From Mycobacterium interjectum (GTDB lineage: Bacteria; Actinomycetota; Actinomycetes; Mycobacteriales; Mycobacteriaceae), in assembly GCA_002102225.1 (NCBI GenBank), contig LQPB01000044.1, positions 62,001-126,000 on the forward strand: 64,000 nt of DNA, written 5' to 3'. The position numbers and the translations under genes were made by a program. This document shows, piece after piece, positions 25,362 to 33,533 of the stretch (position 1 is the first letter of the stretch; every line of letters begins with the position of its first letter). The notes beneath the pieces are model-generated. The model was not told the origin of the DNA and did no database searches. It saw nothing but the letters and a program-made list of their open reading frames with translations.

Positions 25362-26551
25362 CCGGAGCCAGCACCGCCGAGGTCTACTACGACCCGTTCG
25401 ATTTCGACATCGACGACGATCCGTACCCGATCTGGAAGAGGCTGCGCGACGAGGCCCCGCTGTACCGCAACGACAGGTACAACTTCTACGCGCTGAGCCG
25501 TTACGACGACGTCTCCCGCGAGCTGATGAACTTCGAGGTCTTCCGGTCGGGTCGCGGCACCACCATGGACATCATCATGAGCGGCATCGAGCTGCCGCCC
25601 GGCGTCATCCTCTTCGAGGACCCGCCGATCCACGATGTCCATCGCCACGTGCTCTCCAAGGTGTTCACGCCGCGCCGGATGGAGGCGATCGAGCCGCTCA
25701 CCCGGGCGTTCTGCGTGCGGGCGCTCGACCCGCTGGTGGGCTCGGGCAGGTTCGACTTCGTCGAAAACCTGGGCGCGATGGTCCCGATGCGCACGATCGG
25801 CTATCTGCTGGGCATCCCCGAAACCGATCAGGAAGCGATCCGCGACAAGGGCGGCAGCCAGCTCACCCTGAAAAAGGGCACGTTTCGGGCGGTTCCACAG
25901 GACTTCCTGGAACACAGCCACGAGATGTTCGCGAACTACATCGATTGGCGCGTGGACCACCCCTCCGATGACCTGATGACGCAGCTGATCAACGCCGAGG
26001 TCGAGGACGCCGGCGGAACCCGGCGGCTCACCCGGTCCGAGGTGCTGCTGTACACCAGCATGATCGCCGGCGCGGGTAACGAAACCACCACGCGCCTCAT
26101 CGGTTTCATCGGCCAGCTGCTGGCCGAGCACCCCGAACAGCGCCGGCAGATCGTGGCCGACCCGTCGCTGATTCCCATGGCGATCGAGGAGGTCTTGCGC
26201 TACGAAGCGCCCTCGCCGGTGCAGGCGCGCTACGTCGCCCGCGACGTCGAATTGCACGGCACGACGGTCCCCGAGGGCTCGATCATGTTGCTGATCAACG
26301 GATCCGCCAACCGGGACGAACGCCGGTTTCCCGACGCCGAGGAATTCGACATCCGTCGCGGCGCCACCCACCTGAGTTTCGGTCACGGGCTGCACTTCTG
26401 TATGGGCTCGGCGTTGGCGCGTATGCAGGCGCGAGTGGCGTTGGAGGAAGTCATCAAACGCTGGCCGGAGTGGGAAGTCGACTACGCCAACGCGACCAAG
26501 GCGCACACCTCCAGCGTGCGGGGCTGGTCGAGGCTACCCGTCTTCATTTGA
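25358..26551 (+). CDS. Cytochrome P450 (copy 1 of the island)
   Basis: 397-residue soluble bacterial P450. The heme-thiolate Cys348 lies in FGHGLHFCMGSALARM, the I-helix is AGAGNETTTRLIGF, the K-helix ExxR is EEVLRYEAP, and RYVARDVELHG precedes the meander. No ferredoxin gene is adjacent. It is very similar along its whole length to the P450 at 28227-29423 (same YYDPFDFDIDDDPYPIWKR start and the same C-terminal SSVRGWSRLPV pattern), a recent duplication. The CYP family number and substrate cannot be assigned from sequence alone. Confidence 0.95.
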   Translation: MTGASTAEVYYDPFDFDIDDDPYPIWKRLRDEAPLYRNDRYNFYALSRYDDVSRELMNFEVFRSGRGTTMDIIMSGIELPPGVILFEDPPIHDVHRHVLSKVFTPRRMEAIEPLTRAFCVRALDPLVGSGRFDFVENLGAMVPMRTIGYLLGIPETDQEAIRDKGGSQLTLKKGTFRAVPQDFLEHSHEMFANYIDWRVDHPSDDLMTQLINAEVEDAGGTRRLTRSEVLLYTSMIAGAGNETTTRLIGFIGQLLAEHPEQRRQIVADPSLIPMAIEEVLRYEAPSPVQARYVARDVELHGTTVPEGSIMLLINGSANRDERRFPDAEEFDIRRGATHLSFGHGLHFCMGSALARMQARVALEEVIKRWPEWEVDYANATKAHTSSVRGWSRLPVFI

Positions 26552-26558
26552 TCCGCCC

Positions 26559-26615
26559 AACGTGGAGTTGTGGCGTGGCAAGCGCCCAATTTCACGCAAC
26601 AAGTCGACGCTCGGC
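26559..26615. repeat. Imperfect inverted repeat (small dispersed element, copy 2)
   Basis: Arms of 19 bases (26559-26577 and 26593-26611) pair at 15 positions. CAACAAGTCGACGCTCGGC (26597-26615) is exactly the same as 10321-10339 in copy 1. It lies directly after a P450 stop and before the end of a convergent gene, where it could serve as a bidirectional terminator. Confidence 0.7.
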
Positions 26616-26620
26616 GCGGA

Positions 26621-27406
26621 TCACTTGGGTTGATTCGGTACGCCCGGGAACAACTGGCCCGTCGGGCCCGCGGTCACCCAGCCGCCCAGCTTCGTCACCA
26701 GGTGGGGCGCGAAAACCGCTCCGTAGAGGAGGTTTCCGATGACGACGACGGCGACGATGGACAAAACCGACGATTGCAGACGGCCCGACGACCTTTTATC
26801 GGCCCACACCTCGATGACGTTGCGGCCCTGCGAATCGGTGCGTCCCAGCAGGTAGGTGAAGACCATCATCTGTATGCCCATCGCGAGCGAGTCGTAGAGC
26901 GGATATTGGTGAATGGTTCCCTCGCGGATCGCCAGCCCGGGGATCACGAGGCCGTAATAGAACACGCCGAGCTTGGCCCCCAGGAATCCGTTGAAGAGGA
27001 TCGCCCAGCAGAAGCCGACGACGAGGCCGACGATCAGCAGCGTTATCGGTCTGCGCCACTGGAACTTCGCGCTGACCCATTTGCCCAGCGCCGCACCGGT
27101 CACGGCCGGAAACACGAAGTAGGAGATGTAGCCGATGGGAACGAACGAGGGCAGTCCACCCCACGTCACGTTCAGCGGCCACCATGACGGCATCCGCGGA
27201 ATGGCGGGCGGGAACTGGGCGTACATCGCCCAGTCGTAGGGCGCCTCGATCCACGAGAACGAGATCGCCGAGACGCAGAGCAGCAGCAGGGGGTGTATCC
27301 GGCGCCGGCGGACGCTCAGGTAAACGCCGATCGCGGTGAAGGTGATGCCACCGGCGAGGGCGAAGCCGCTGGCCGCCTGCATCAACGGCGTCATCCCAGC
27401 GCTCAT
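26621..27406 (-). CDS. AveC-spirocyclase-like integral membrane protein
   Basis: 261 residues with about six membrane segments, for example FALAGGITFTAIGVYLSV, HPLLLLCVSAISFSWIEAPY and ITLLIVGLVVGFCWAILFNG. The pattern, including SWIEAPYDWAMYAQFPP, resembles mycobacterial proteins annotated as AveC family, after the avermectin spirocyclase/dehydratase. Those proteins often sit beside P450 genes, as here. Function in mycobacteria is unknown; a cyclisation or dehydration step on a hydrophobic P450 product is plausible. The ATG overlaps the stop of an upstream 38-residue microprotein. Confidence 0.65.
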   Translation of the reverse strand: MSAGMTPLMQAASGFALAGGITFTAIGVYLSVRRRRIHPLLLLCVSAISFSWIEAPYDWAMYAQFPPAIPRMPSWWPLNVTWGGLPSFVPIGYISYFVFPAVTGAALGKWVSAKFQWRRPITLLIVGLVVGFCWAILFNGFLGAKLGVFYYGLVIPGLAIREGTIHQYPLYDSLAMGIQMMVFTYLLGRTDSQGRNVIEVWADKRSSGRLQSSVLSIVAVVVIGNLLYGAVFAPHLVTKLGGWVTAGPTGQLFPGVPNQPK

Positions 27407-27519
27407 CGATCGCCCTCGTGGCCAGGAGAGCGGCGCGCTTCGGGGTCGAAGCGCAGCACCAGGCCGAAGATCAGGGCGATCAGCCCGAACAGCGTGCCGA
27501 GCATGATGACTGCGCCCAC
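27403..27519 (-). CDS. 38-residue membrane microprotein upstream of the AveC-like gene
   Basis: A GTG start (27517-27519) with GGAAGGGG upstream opens a 38-codon frame. One hydrophobic helix (VIMLGTLFGLIALIFGLVL) is followed by a charged tail (RFDPEARRSPGHEGDR). Its TGA overlaps the ATG of the AveC-like protein as ATGA, strong support for translational coupling. It may be a subunit or leader for that membrane protein. It has no recognised family. Confidence 0.6.
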   Translation of the reverse strand: MGAVIMLGTLFGLIALIFGLVLRFDPEARRSPGHEGDR

Positions 27520-27552
27520 GTCGGTGCCCCTTCCGGTAACGGTTCGATCCCC

Positions 27553-27572
27553 AAGATAGTGCATGCTATCTT
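27553..27572. promoter_or_regulatory. Inverted-repeat operator between TetR and AveC-like genes
   Basis: AAGATAG-TGCATG-CTATCTT has perfect 7-base arms and a 6-base spacer. It ends eight bases before the TetR GTG (27580) and lies 34 bases upstream of the divergent microprotein start, so a bound TetR dimer could control both directions. The same layout recurs at 22201-22220. Confidence 0.8.
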
Positions 27573-27579
27573 AAAAGTT

Positions 27580-28218
27580 GTGCCCCAGCGACCACCGGCT
27601 ACCGCGGCCACGCGCCGGCCCCGCGGCGCGCCGCGCAAACTGCTGCTCGAGGCCGCGCGGGATCTCTTCTCGCGCCAGGACTACCGCAGCACCACCACGC
27701 GCGAAATCGCCCAGGCCGCAGGCGTTACCGAGCACCTGCTGTTCCGCCACTTCGGCTCGAAGGCGGCACTGTTCCGCGAGGCCCTCGTCCTGCCGTTCAC
27801 CAGCTTCGTCGACGAGTTCGGCCAGACGTGGCAGTCGGTCATCCCCGAGGAGACCAAGGAGGAGGATCTCGCCGGTCACTTCGTCGGGCAGCTCTATGAC
27901 GTCTTCGTCGAACACCAGGGGCTGCTCTTGACGCTGATGGCCTCCGAGGCGCTGACCGAGGAGGAGATGACCGATGCCGGCATCGCCGACGTCAGGCGCG
28001 CGCTGACGGTGCTCGGCCGGATCAGCGCCGAGGGGATGCACCTGCGGGGCCTGCGGTCGGATCATCCGGACCTGCCGGCGCACTCCACGGTGGCGATGAT
28101 CGCCGGCATGGCCGCGTTGCGTTCCACGTACTTCGGGACCAAACAGCCGTCGCGCGAGGTGATCGTGGAGGAACTCGTCCAGGCGATCCTGCACGGCTTC
28201 TTGCACCGAAACGATTGA
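27580..28218 (+). CDS. TetR-family regulator of the P450/LLM island
   Basis: 212 residues from GTG 27580. The helix-turn-helix KLLLEAARDLFSRQDY-RSTTTREIAQAAGVTEHLLFRHFGSK (about residues 18-58) is typical of TetR/AcrR, followed by a helical effector domain. An inverted repeat ends eight bases before the start, suggesting autorepression. The P450 at 28227 follows after eight bases and is probably co-transcribed. A lipophilic substrate of the encoded P450s is the likely effector (inferred). Confidence 0.9.
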   Translation: MPQRPPATAATRRPRGAPRKLLLEAARDLFSRQDYRSTTTREIAQAAGVTEHLLFRHFGSKAALFREALVLPFTSFVDEFGQTWQSVIPEETKEEDLAGHFVGQLYDVFVEHQGLLLTLMASEALTEEEMTDAGIADVRRALTVLGRISAEGMHLRGLRSDHPDLPAHSTVAMIAGMAALRSTYFGTKQPSREVIVEELVQAILHGFLHRND

Positions 28219-28226
28219 GGGGCACA

Positions 28227-29423
28227 ATGTTACGTTCGGCCGAGCTGTACTACGACCCATACGACGTCGCCATCGACGACGACCCGTATCCGGTGTGGAA
28301 GCGGATGCGTGACGAGGCGCCGCTGTACTACAACGAGAAGTACAACTTCTACGCGCTCAGTCGGTACGAGGACGTGGCCCGCGAATTGCCGAACTGGGAG
28401 ACCTACCGATCCGGCCGGGGGACCACCGCCGACATTCTGTTCAACAACATCGAGGTGCCGCCGGGCATCCTGTTGTTCGAGGACCCGCCGCTGCACGACC
28501 TGCACCGGCGCCTGCTGTCGCGCGTCTTCACGCCCCGGCGCATGCTGGCCGTCGAGTCCATGGTGCGCGGATTTTGCGTCCGCGAACTCGACCCGTTGAT
28601 CGGTGCCGGCGGCTTCGACTTCATCGCGGACCTCGGGGCGATGATGCCGATGCGGACTATCGGCTACCTGTTAGGCATCCCCGAGGAGGACCAGGCGAAC
28701 ATCCGGGATCGCAACGGGGCCTTCATCGAAATGGCGGAGGGTCGCAAGCCCGGTGAGGTCAACCCCAACCTGTTCGCGGACACCATCGCGATGTTCGCCG
28801 AGTACATCGAATGGCGCGCCGGACACCCGTCCGATGACCTGATGACCGATCTGCTGCGCGCGGAGATCGACGAGCCCGACGGCACGCGGCGCCCGCTGTC
28901 ACGCACCGAGGTGCTGGCCTACACCGCCATGATCGCCGGCGCCGGCAACGAAACCACCGCCCGGCTCATCGGTTTCATGGGACAACTGCTGTCGGACCAT
29001 CCGGATCAGCGCCGCGAACTCGTCGCCGATCCGTCGCTGATCCCCGGCGCGGTCGAGGAGACGCTGCGCTACGAGCCGCCGTCTCCGGTGCAGGCCCGCT
29101 ACGTCGCCCGCGACGCGGAGCACCACGGCCGCGTCGTGCCGGAGGGATCGTTCATGTTGCTGCTCAACGGTTCCGCCAACCGAGACGATCGCCGCTTCGC
29201 CGACCCCGACCGCTTCGACATCCACCGCGAGGGCGGCCACCTCAGCTTCGGGCAGGGCCTGCACTTCTGCCTCGGCTCGGCGCTGGCCCGGATGGAGGCC
29301 CGGGTGGCGCTGGAGGAGGTCCTCAAGCGCTGGCCCGAATGGGACGTCGACTACGCCAACGCCGAACGGGCGCACACCGCCAGCGTGCGCGGGTGGGCGC
29401 GCTTGCCCGTCGTCACCGGGTGA
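28227..29423 (+). CDS. Cytochrome P450 (copy 2 of the island)
   Basis: 398 residues. ATG 28227 follows TGAGGGG. The heme motif FGQGLHFCLGSALARM (Cys348), I-helix AGAGNETTARLIGF and ExxR EETLRYEPP are intact. It shares most of its sequence with the P450 at 25358-26551 and has the same layout, so the pair probably hydroxylate related substrates. It is second in the TetR operon. The end overlaps the convergent redoxin gene by 11 bases. Confidence 0.95.
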   Translation: MLRSAELYYDPYDVAIDDDPYPVWKRMRDEAPLYYNEKYNFYALSRYEDVARELPNWETYRSGRGTTADILFNNIEVPPGILLFEDPPLHDLHRRLLSRVFTPRRMLAVESMVRGFCVRELDPLIGAGGFDFIADLGAMMPMRTIGYLLGIPEEDQANIRDRNGAFIEMAEGRKPGEVNPNLFADTIAMFAEYIEWRAGHPSDDLMTDLLRAEIDEPDGTRRPLSRTEVLAYTAMIAGAGNETTARLIGFMGQLLSDHPDQRRELVADPSLIPGAVEETLRYEPPSPVQARYVARDAEHHGRVVPEGSFMLLLNGSANRDDRRFADPDRFDIHREGGHLSFGQGLHFCLGSALARMEARVALEEVLKRWPEWDVDYANAERAHTASVRGWARLPVVTG

Positions 29424-29994
29424 CTCGCGGTGCCATGGCGAGCAGGTCGTCGACCGACCACTGGTCGTACGCGTGCTTGCCGTATTTCACCGCGACGACG
29501 CGCCCGTCCGCGTCGATCAGCACGTCGGCGGGCAGGCCGAGGTTGCCGTTGGTCGGGTTGGCCGGCATCGGGGCTCGGCCCCCGCCGATCGCGGTGCGCA
29601 GGGCATGCCACCACCCCCTGGGCAGCGCCCGCCACGCGCCGGGGTTGAGTATCGCCATGGCCGACGCCTCGACGCCGAAGCGGCGGTAAAGCTTCCGGCC
29701 GGGATCGCCGATGACCGGGAACGGCAGGTCCTTTTCGTACTTGCGCAGTTCAGCCGCGGTGGAATGGAACACGACGACCTCCCGGATGCCGGCCGCGGTG
29801 ATCTCGTCGAGCCGCGCGGTGATCGAGCGCAGGTGCAGGTTACAGATCGGGCAGCCGGCGAACCGCCGAAATTGCAGATGGGTCAACGCACCCGCGGGAT
29901 CGGGGATCGCGATCGGCCCGTCGAGGGTGCCGGTCAGTTCCAGGTGCGGAAAACGGTCTCCGACGCTGAGGCGGGCGGCGGTGGCATCGGGCAT
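29413..29994 (-). CDS. AhpC/TSA-family redoxin (peroxiredoxin-like)
   Basis: 193-residue thioredoxin-fold protein. The redox motif is CPIC (Cys48-x-x-Cys51) in FRRFAGCPICNLHLRS. VVVFHSTAAELRKYEKDLPFPVIGDP and DVLIDADGRVVAVKYGKHAYDQW fit the AhpC/TSA-like 'redoxin' group that lacks the classical PxxxT/SxxC motif. It may reduce peroxides or act as a disulfide reductase. It is divergent from a TetR gene over 99 bases, with an inverted repeat between them. Confidence 0.82.
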   Translation of the reverse strand: MPDATAARLSVGDRFPHLELTGTLDGPIAIPDPAGALTHLQFRRFAGCPICNLHLRSITARLDEITAAGIREVVVFHSTAAELRKYEKDLPFPVIGDPGRKLYRRFGVEASAMAILNPGAWRALPRGWWHALRTAIGGGRAPMPANPTNGNLGLPADVLIDADGRVVAVKYGKHAYDQWSVDDLLAMAPRVTR

Positions 29995-30017
29995 GGTGGC
30001 TTCCTTCTGATATTCGT

Positions 30018-30032
30018 CGTACTTACAGTACG
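30018..30032. promoter_or_regulatory. Candidate operator between redoxin and TetR genes
   Basis: CGTAC-TTACA-GTACG is a perfect inverted repeat with 5-base arms and a 5-base spacer. It lies 23 bases upstream of the redoxin ATG and 61 bases upstream of the TetR ATG. Short arms make this weaker than the other operators in the window. Confidence 0.45.
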
Positions 30033-30093
30033 CTCAATGTTCTGTTGGTCGGATTAATTCCCCGAACCCGGGGTGGGGCATACTGGGAGTCCG

Positions 30094-30738
30094 ATGAATT
30101 CCTCCCGCAGCCCGTATCAGTCCCGGTTGCGCGCCGAACAGGCCGCCGCCACGCGCCGGCTGGTGCTGGACGCCGCCACCCGGCTGTTCGTGGAACGCGG
30201 TTACGGCGGCACGTCGATCGACGCGATCGCCGAGGCGGCGGGAGTCGGGCGTTCCACCGTGTTCGCCGCCGCCGGCGGCAAGCCCTGGCTGCTGAAAACC
30301 GCGTGCGACCGGGCCATCGTCGGCGACGACGAGCAGGTCCCGTTCCATGAACGTCCGGAGGCGCGCAAGCTTTTCGCCCTGGCCGACCCCGCCGAGATTC
30401 TTACGGGATACGCGGGCCTGCTCAGTGACGCCCAACGGCGGGTGGCCGCCATCTACGAAGTGGTGCGCTCGGCCGCCGGAGTCGAACCCGAAGTCGGAGA
30501 ACTGTGGACCGAACTCAGTCGGCAGCGCCTGACCGGGGCGAAGGAGATGGCGACCCTGCTGAGCCGCAAACAGGGACTGCGCTCAGGGCTGTCCGTCGCG
30601 CAAGCCCGCGACATCATCTGGGTCTACAACGACCCCGGCCTGCACCACGCGCTGGTCGGTACCCGCGGATGGAGCCAGACGAAATACCGGGCCTGGCTGG
30701 CCGACACGTTGAAATGCCAACTGCTCGGCCGCCTATGA
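30094..30738 (+). CDS. TetR-family regulator
   Basis: 214 residues. The helix-turn-helix LVLDAATRLFVERGYGGTSIDAIAEAAGVGRSTVFAAAGGKPWLL (about residues 21-65) is followed by an all-helical effector domain rich in Arg and Leu. The recognition helix contains the uncommon STVFAAAGGK in place of the usual YxHFxxK, found in a mycobacterial subgroup. It is divergent from the redoxin, which it may control, and convergent with the following hydrolase with a six-base overlap. Confidence 0.88.
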   Translation: MNSSRSPYQSRLRAEQAAATRRLVLDAATRLFVERGYGGTSIDAIAEAAGVGRSTVFAAAGGKPWLLKTACDRAIVGDDEQVPFHERPEARKLFALADPAEILTGYAGLLSDAQRRVAAIYEVVRSAAGVEPEVGELWTELSRQRLTGAKEMATLLSRKQGLRSGLSVAQARDIIWVYNDPGLHHALVGTRGWSQTKYRAWLADTLKCQLLGRL

Positions 30739-31722
30739 GCCGCTTTCGTCCACCAGGACGGCGCCGTCGGGCTGGTTCCCGAGCGTCTGAAGCGGGATGT
30801 CCCCGCCCTGGGCCGTGAGGCGAACGATCTGGGCCAGCTGCCCGGGGGCGTCGCACTGCAGGTAATGATCCGCGCCGGGCACCAGCCAGTAGCGGTTCCG
30901 GCCGGGCTTGGTCTTCAGATAGGTCTGCCAGATGTAGTTGGGCACGCGCACGGGTGAGACGTTGTCGTGCAGGCCCCACACCACCGTGGTGTTGACGTGG
31001 CTCTTGGAAAGCGCTTCCAGCCAACTGGTTTCGTCCGCGGCGCGCTCATTGAGGTACTGGATCGTGTCCGGCAGCACGCGGATTCCGTCGTTGTGCGCGA
31101 AGCACTTTGCCAGCGCCGCGATCTCCGGGTCGTCCGGCGTCCGCCGTGGCATGAAGGTGCTCAGGCCCAACCCCGCCGCCAGCATCTCCGGTGTGGTCGC
31201 CGCCGCGGTGTCCCGCCCCGTCGCGGGGTCGAGCAGCGCGGTCTGGAACACGGTGAGATTCGACAGCGGGAGATAGATGTTGGCGTTCGTCAGGATGAGG
31301 TCGACGGGCAGGATGGGTGGGTCCAGGGCCGCCAGCATCTCCAGCGCGATCATGCCGACGCTGCTGCCGCGATCGTGGGTGAGCAGGCGGAATTCGGTCA
31401 GCTTCCACACCTGCGTGATCGCGTAGACCAGCAGACGCGCGTCGTCGTACAGCGAGTAGGCGTGCGGCGCGGGGGGTTTGTCGGACATTCCATAGCCGGG
31501 AAAGTCCAGCACGAACATGTCGAAGTCGTTGCCCAGTTCGCGGGTGAGGGCGAAATAGTCGATGCTCGATGTCGGAAAGCCGTGCACCAGCACCAGCGCG
31601 GGGGCGCCGGGTGTGCCGCAGCGGCGGCTGAACACGGTGAGTTCCTGCCCGTCGTTGGCGGCGGTGGTCGATCGCCACCGAAGTGCGGTCCCGCCGCTTT
31701 GCCACTCCGCGAAGATGTCCAA
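30733..31722 (-). CDS. Alpha/beta hydrolase with Asp nucleophile (epoxide-hydrolase/dehalogenase-like)
   Basis: 329 residues. The oxyanion block VHGFPTSSIDY and the sharp-turn motif THDRGSSVG, with Asp rather than Ser in the nucleophile position, place it with epoxide hydrolases and haloalkane dehalogenases. Acid and base are in VVWGLHDNVSP and PGADHYLQCD. No signal peptide. The natural substrate is unknown. The coding end overlaps the convergent TetR gene by six bases. Confidence 0.85.
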   Translation of the reverse strand: MDIFAEWQSGGTALRWRSTTAANDGQELTVFSRRCGTPGAPALVLVHGFPTSSIDYFALTRELGNDFDMFVLDFPGYGMSDKPPAPHAYSLYDDARLLVYAITQVWKLTEFRLLTHDRGSSVGMIALEMLAALDPPILPVDLILTNANIYLPLSNLTVFQTALLDPATGRDTAAATTPEMLAAGLGLSTFMPRRTPDDPEIAALAKCFAHNDGIRVLPDTIQYLNERAADETSWLEALSKSHVNTTVVWGLHDNVSPVRVPNYIWQTYLKTKPGRNRYWLVPGADHYLQCDAPGQLAQIVRLTAQGGDIPLQTLGNQPDGAVLVDESGS

Positions 31723-31833
31723 GCCGCCAGCATGTCAGAGGGGATCGCGGTTAGACAACCGCTTGTCGCTCGGAGGCGGGCACTGACTTAGGTTCCCACC
31801 CCGGGTGACGCCTGTGGCACAACGTGTTCGGGC

Positions 31834-32322
31834 CTATGGGCAGCTGATGTGAATCCCGAACGTCACCTGGTGGACGTCACCCTGATTCGGCGACGCCCCC
31901 TGGCCGGTCCCGGTGATCGTGTAACTCTTTCCGTCCTTCGTCGCCTGCACCTGGGTCGCGGACTGGGGCGCCTGCCAGGGCAGCTGGTACTGCCCGGATC
32001 CCGTCTTGAGCGAAATCGAGAACCCGTCGACGCTGGGCGGCTTCTCGTCCGACAAGGACAGCGTGACCGACGCCGCATCGTCACGAACGCTGATGTGGGT
32101 GGTCAGGTCCCCCGACTCGGCCGGCGGCACCGCCGCGGAGTTGGTGCACTCGACGGCGGCGGTCATGGTGTGCTTGTTGCCGTCCATCATGACGGTCGTG
32201 GTTGGCGGGACCGCACTCGAACTCGCGGCCGAAGGCTGACCACCCTTGCTCGAGCAGGCCGGCAGGCCAGCCGCCACCACGAGGAGCGTGGCGGCGGCGC
32301 GAACGAGCCGTCGATTGGTCAT
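31834..32322 (-). CDS. LpqH/LppO-family lipoprotein
   Basis: 162-residue exported lipoprotein. Signal peptide MTNRRLVRAAATLLVVAAG ends in the lipobox LPAC with Cys23, followed by a Ser-rich linker and a beta-rich domain. VMMDGNKHTMTAAVECT, LSDEKPPSVDGFSISL and ATKDGKSYTITGTGQG match the 19-kDa antigen (LpqH) family. The closest recalled relative is LppO (Rv2290), which lies near sseB in M. tuberculosis, as here. It probably sits on the outer face of the cell membrane; LpqH homologues are immunodominant TLR2 ligands. Confidence 0.85.
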   Translation of the reverse strand: MTNRRLVRAAATLLVVAAGLPACSSKGGQPSAASSSAVPPTTTVMMDGNKHTMTAAVECTNSAAVPPAESGDLTTHISVRDDAASVTLSLSDEKPPSVDGFSISLKTGSGQYQLPWQAPQSATQVQATKDGKSYTITGTGQGASPNQGDVHQVTFGIHISCP

Positions 32323-32362
32323 CTCACTTCTTTCGCTAGGTCGTCACGAAGGACTATAGGGC

Positions 32363-33100
32363 TCACTTGCTCGGCCACGCCTCCCAAGTGACCATGGTGC
32401 GCAACGGTCCGGCGAATACGGGTTTAACGGCTCCGGACCGCCACCGTGCCTCGATGAGGGGAGCGAGCGCATCGGCGGTGGTGAGCGGGTCGCCGTCGAG
32501 ATAAACGACGGTGATGTATTGGTGGTCGGTCCGCCATCCGCTAGGCAGGTGGCTCCAACCGGTGCTCGAACCGAAAGTCCAGGCGCCGGCCGCGCCGGGC
32601 GTGGCGAGCAGCGCCGGGTAGTGCTCGGCGTGCAGCCATTGCAACCACTCGTCCGGGCGGCCCGCTTCGGGTTCCTCGACGAGCAGCACGATCCCGCGGT
32701 GCGGCCGAAACGGCACCACCTCGGCGGAGACCAGCGCGTGGGGCGCGGCATGCCACTGCAGCAGGCGTAATCCGGCGACCTGCAGCGACGGGCGCGTGAC
32801 CGGGAAGCGGCCGTTTTCCCGCAGCGCGCGGCCGAGCGCGACGAAGTCGTCGAAGGTCTTCTCGACGGGGTCACCGACCAGGTAGTGCACCGCGTTACCG
32901 ACCTGTCCTAGCGGCCCGTCGGCCGCCAGGCGGCGCTCGAGGTAGTCGCCGTCGGCGACCCAGCGCAACCCGTGGACGATGCCGGGCAGCTGGTATTGCT
33001 CGGGCATGTGATCCAGCAGGTGCCAGCGCAGGTAACTGCCGTCATCGTCGGGCGGCGCGGGCGCCGTGAGGCTGAAAAAGCCTGCCTTGACCCGCATCAC
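32363..33100 (-). CDS. EthD-like dimeric alpha-beta barrel protein
   Basis: 245 residues, apparently two ferredoxin-like (dimeric alpha-beta barrel) repeats. The first holds FSLTAPAPPDDDGSYLRWHL and DHMPEQYQLPGIVHGLRW, the EthD-type 'D.M.....PG......' pattern. The second holds EWLQWLHAEHYPALLATPG. No catalytic residues can be named. It could be a small-molecule-binding or stress-related monooxygenase-like protein. Its ATG overlaps the stop of the secreted protein gene upstream by four bases, so the two form one operon. Confidence 0.72.
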   Translation of the reverse strand: MMRVKAGFFSLTAPAPPDDDGSYLRWHLLDHMPEQYQLPGIVHGLRWVADGDYLERRLAADGPLGQVGNAVHYLVGDPVEKTFDDFVALGRALRENGRFPVTRPSLQVAGLRLLQWHAAPHALVSAEVVPFRPHRGIVLLVEEPEAGRPDEWLQWLHAEHYPALLATPGAAGAWTFGSSTGWSHLPSGWRTDHQYITVVYLDGDPLTTADALAPLIEARWRSGAVKPVFAGPLRTMVTWEAWPSK

Positions 33101-33522
33101 GCGTCCGGCCCGGCCACGTAGCAGCGGCCGCCGCTCGTGGTGAGCAACACCTCTTGAACGGCGGACTTGTCGACGCCCGGAAATTCGAAGCGGTGCACCT
33201 GTTGGCCCGCGTCGATGTTGGCGTCCTGGGACTCGTTGCTGCCATCCTTCTTGCGCACCAGGGCCGTGACCTTGTCGGCCTTCGAAATGCTCTGCGGCTC
33301 ATGGAAGTACCACACCTCAATCCCGCCACCCGACGCGTCGCGCCAGCCGTCGGCGTAATAGCATCCTGGGTTGCCCTCCGCGTCCGGCGGAGGCGGCGGG
33401 CACACGGATAGCCCGACGCAGGCCGGCGCCCCGGTGGCCGCGACCGGCGCAACGGTCGCGCCAACCGCGACGCCCCCCCAACACAGCGCGATGATGGCCA
33501 GCGCGCGAATCGCTTTCGGCAT
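33097..33522 (-). CDS. Secreted protein of unknown function, 141 residues
   Basis: An N-terminal signal peptide (IRALAIIALCWGGVAVGATV, cleavage near ATG-AP) is followed by a mature domain with four cysteines (PACVGLSVCPP, GCYYADGW and GGRCYVAG), suggesting two disulfides. A beta-rich central part contains WYFHEPQSISKADKVTALV. It is the first gene of a two-gene operon with the EthD-like protein. I recognise no family; similar small exported proteins are common in the genus. Confidence 0.72.
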   Translation of the reverse strand: MPKAIRALAIIALCWGGVAVGATVAPVAATGAPACVGLSVCPPPPPDAEGNPGCYYADGWRDASGGGIEVWYFHEPQSISKADKVTALVRKKDGSNESQDANIDAGQQVHRFEFPGVDKSAVQEVLLTTSGGRCYVAGPDA

Positions 33523-33533
33523 GACAGCCCTCT

